From: CAZMGD01 sp964565705
GTDB taxonomy: Bacteria; Actinomycetota; Acidimicrobiia; Acidimicrobiales; Ilumatobacteraceae
Assembly (NCBI GenBank): GCA_964565705.1
Contig: CAZMGD010000105.1
Span: 1-14,035, forward strand
Direction of reading: 5' to 3'
Length of the DNA stretch: 14,035 bases
Part shown: positions 13,059 to 14,035 of the stretch, one piece after another
How the letters are laid out: every line of letters begins with the position of its first letter
Position numbering within the stretch: position 1 is the stretch's first letter
Notes under the pieces: generated by a model
What the model saw: the letters and a program-made list of their open reading frames with translations, nothing else
The model's database searches: none
What the model was told of the DNA's origin: nothing
Program-made: the position numbers and the translations under genes

Positions 13059-14035
13059 CGAATATTGCAGCCATGGTGGTGATCGGGCGCTGACGGTGTC
13101 GGCTCGGTTCTGGAGGCGGTTGTCGAGTGTTTGCCGATACGGCGGGGTGGGTGGGGGCGCGTTTGGGGCCCGGGGTCGTGGTGGTGCTGGTTGTCCGGGC
13201 TGGTCGGTGGTGGCCTGGCCGGTTCAGGCGAACGCGGGCAGTGCCCGGATACGGGTGAGGGCGGCGATGAAGGCGTCGGCCCAGGCGTGCGAACGCGGGA
13301 GGCGCAGCCACAGCCGGCGGGCGTGGCGCACGACGCGGGCGGCGACGTTGAAGAAGGCCAGGCGCAAGCGTTTGCCGCGGCAGCGGTGGAACTGTGCGGG
13401 CAGGATGTGATCTCGGATCCAGCGCGAGACGTTGTGTGCCAGGGCGCAGGCGTGCCACCACAGCCAGTTCCCGAAGAAGTTCTGCACGGGCGCGTGGATC
13501 AGCCCGAAGTCCTCCTTCAGTTGGCGGATGGTGTCTTCGGGGATCCCGCCGCGCAGCCGGTGGTGGGCTTCGATCTCGGCAGCGGCGAGGTCGTCGATGT
13601 TGGTGACGATCGCGTGGAACCGCCATCCGTCGAGATCGTCGAAGGACAACTGGTTCCCGGCGGTGGTCCGCTGGCGGCGCACGATCAGTCGCAGCAGCCG
13701 GGGCCGCTCGTTGCGGCGCGGCCAGCCGACCTCGATGGAGGTCTCGGCGATCTCGGATCCCTTCTCGTTCTCCGCGCCCAACGCCGGAACCCAGCACGTC
13801 GCCGGATCGGCGGCGAGGCCGAGCACGCTGGAGCGCACGTTCGTCTTGTTCGGGGCGGTGATCGAGAACACCGCCCCGAGTTGCTCGCAGGCGGCGAACA
13901 CCTGCTGCTGGTAGCCGGCCGAGTCGATCCGCACCCACAGCTGCTTGTCGGCTCGGACCGCGGCGGGGATCGCCGCCGCGCATTCGCGGATGAACCCGCC
14001 GAGCGCCCGACCGGGATGAGCATTGCCACCCCGGG
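13059..14035 (-). mobile_element. IS1380-type insertion sequence (one end, the rest beyond the window)
   Basis: The element includes the transposase and about 165 bp of noncoding DNA after its stop. Its inner end is placed between 13059 and about 13080, where the methyltransferase homology stops. I could not define the terminal inverted repeat because the other end is outside the window. The segment is GC-rich with a different codon style (many Arg/Trp/His) from the neighbours. Confidence 0.75.
13224..14035 (-). CDS. IS1380-family DDE transposase (N-terminus beyond the window)
   Basis: The frame is open from the right edge to a TGA at 13226-13224, giving 269 residues of the C-terminal part. 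It starts RGGNAHPGRALGGFIREC, a hallmark of IS1380 transposases. D in LWVRIDSAGYQQQV is the probable second catalytic Asp, and E in IRQLKEDFGL the catalytic Glu. WRFHAIVTNID and GNWLWWHACALAHNVSRWI are also family-like. The first catalytic Asp is outside the window. The visible part has no frameshift or internal stop, so the element may be intact. Larger frames on the same strand in this stretch (for example over 13024-13983) are shadows. Confidence 0.92.
   Translation of the reverse strand, partial: RGGNAHPGRALGGFIRECAAAIPAAVRADKQLWVRIDSAGYQQQVFAACEQLGAVFSITAPNKTNVRSSVLGLAADPATCWVPALGAENEKGSEIAETSIEVGWPRRNERPRLLRLIVRRQRTTAGNQLSFDDLDGWRFHAIVTNIDDLAAAEIEAHHRLRGGIPEDTIRQLKEDFGLIHAPVQNFFGNWLWWHACALAHNVSRWIRDHILPAQFHRCRGKRLRLAFFNVAARVVRHARRLWLRLPRSHAWADAFIAALTRIRALPAFA

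Noticed and set aside
13024..13983. A 319-codon frame within the IS
   Set aside because: It is a shadow of the transposase frame. Only the frame ending at 13224 has DDE-family motifs.

Overview
The window is very GC-rich bacterial DNA that looks like a high-GC actinobacterium. The gene order argS, lysA, hom, thrC, rho is the classic actinobacterial arrangement. GTG starts, an Arg-rich insert in Rho and several TANNNT boxes close to start codons fit this. An Ilumatobacter-like member of the Acidimicrobiia is my best guess, but that is inference from protein style, not from a search.

Positions 1-8129, all on the minus strand, form an amino-acid/translation block read right to left: argS, lysA, a small PemK/MazF-fold protein, hom, thrC and rho (cut by the left edge). 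lysA and hom-thrC make lysine and threonine from the shared aspartate pathway. The usual thrB is absent between thrC and rho. The argS-lysA gap is filled by three near-identical 63-bp units, each a long nested palindrome. The gap before hom carries three copies of a 15-bp GCGAGCGCRGCGAGC motif. The rho leader contains two sequences complementary to the rho ribosome-binding site.

Positions 8247-11480, also minus, form a catabolic-looking segment: an Fe(II)/2-oxoglutarate dioxygenase of the TauD/TfdA type, a TetR regulator just upstream of it with a perfect 12-bp palindromic operator between them, and an acyl-CoA synthetase. A perfect 23-bp inverted repeat separates the synthetase from the TetR gene.

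Positions 11570-14035 look like an accessory junction. A plus-strand tRNA-Arg(CCG) is followed by a hairpin, about 500 bp without a gene, a RidA-family protein lacking the usual catalytic arginine, and then the C-terminal remnant of a SAM-dependent methyltransferase on the minus strand. The remnant is cut off by an IS1380-type insertion sequence whose transposase runs off the right edge.

I see no complete new multi-gene system. The most unusual signals are the tandem palindromic repeats between argS and lysA, the orphan PemK/MazF-like gene inside the lysine/threonine cluster, and the possible RBS-sequestering leader of rho.
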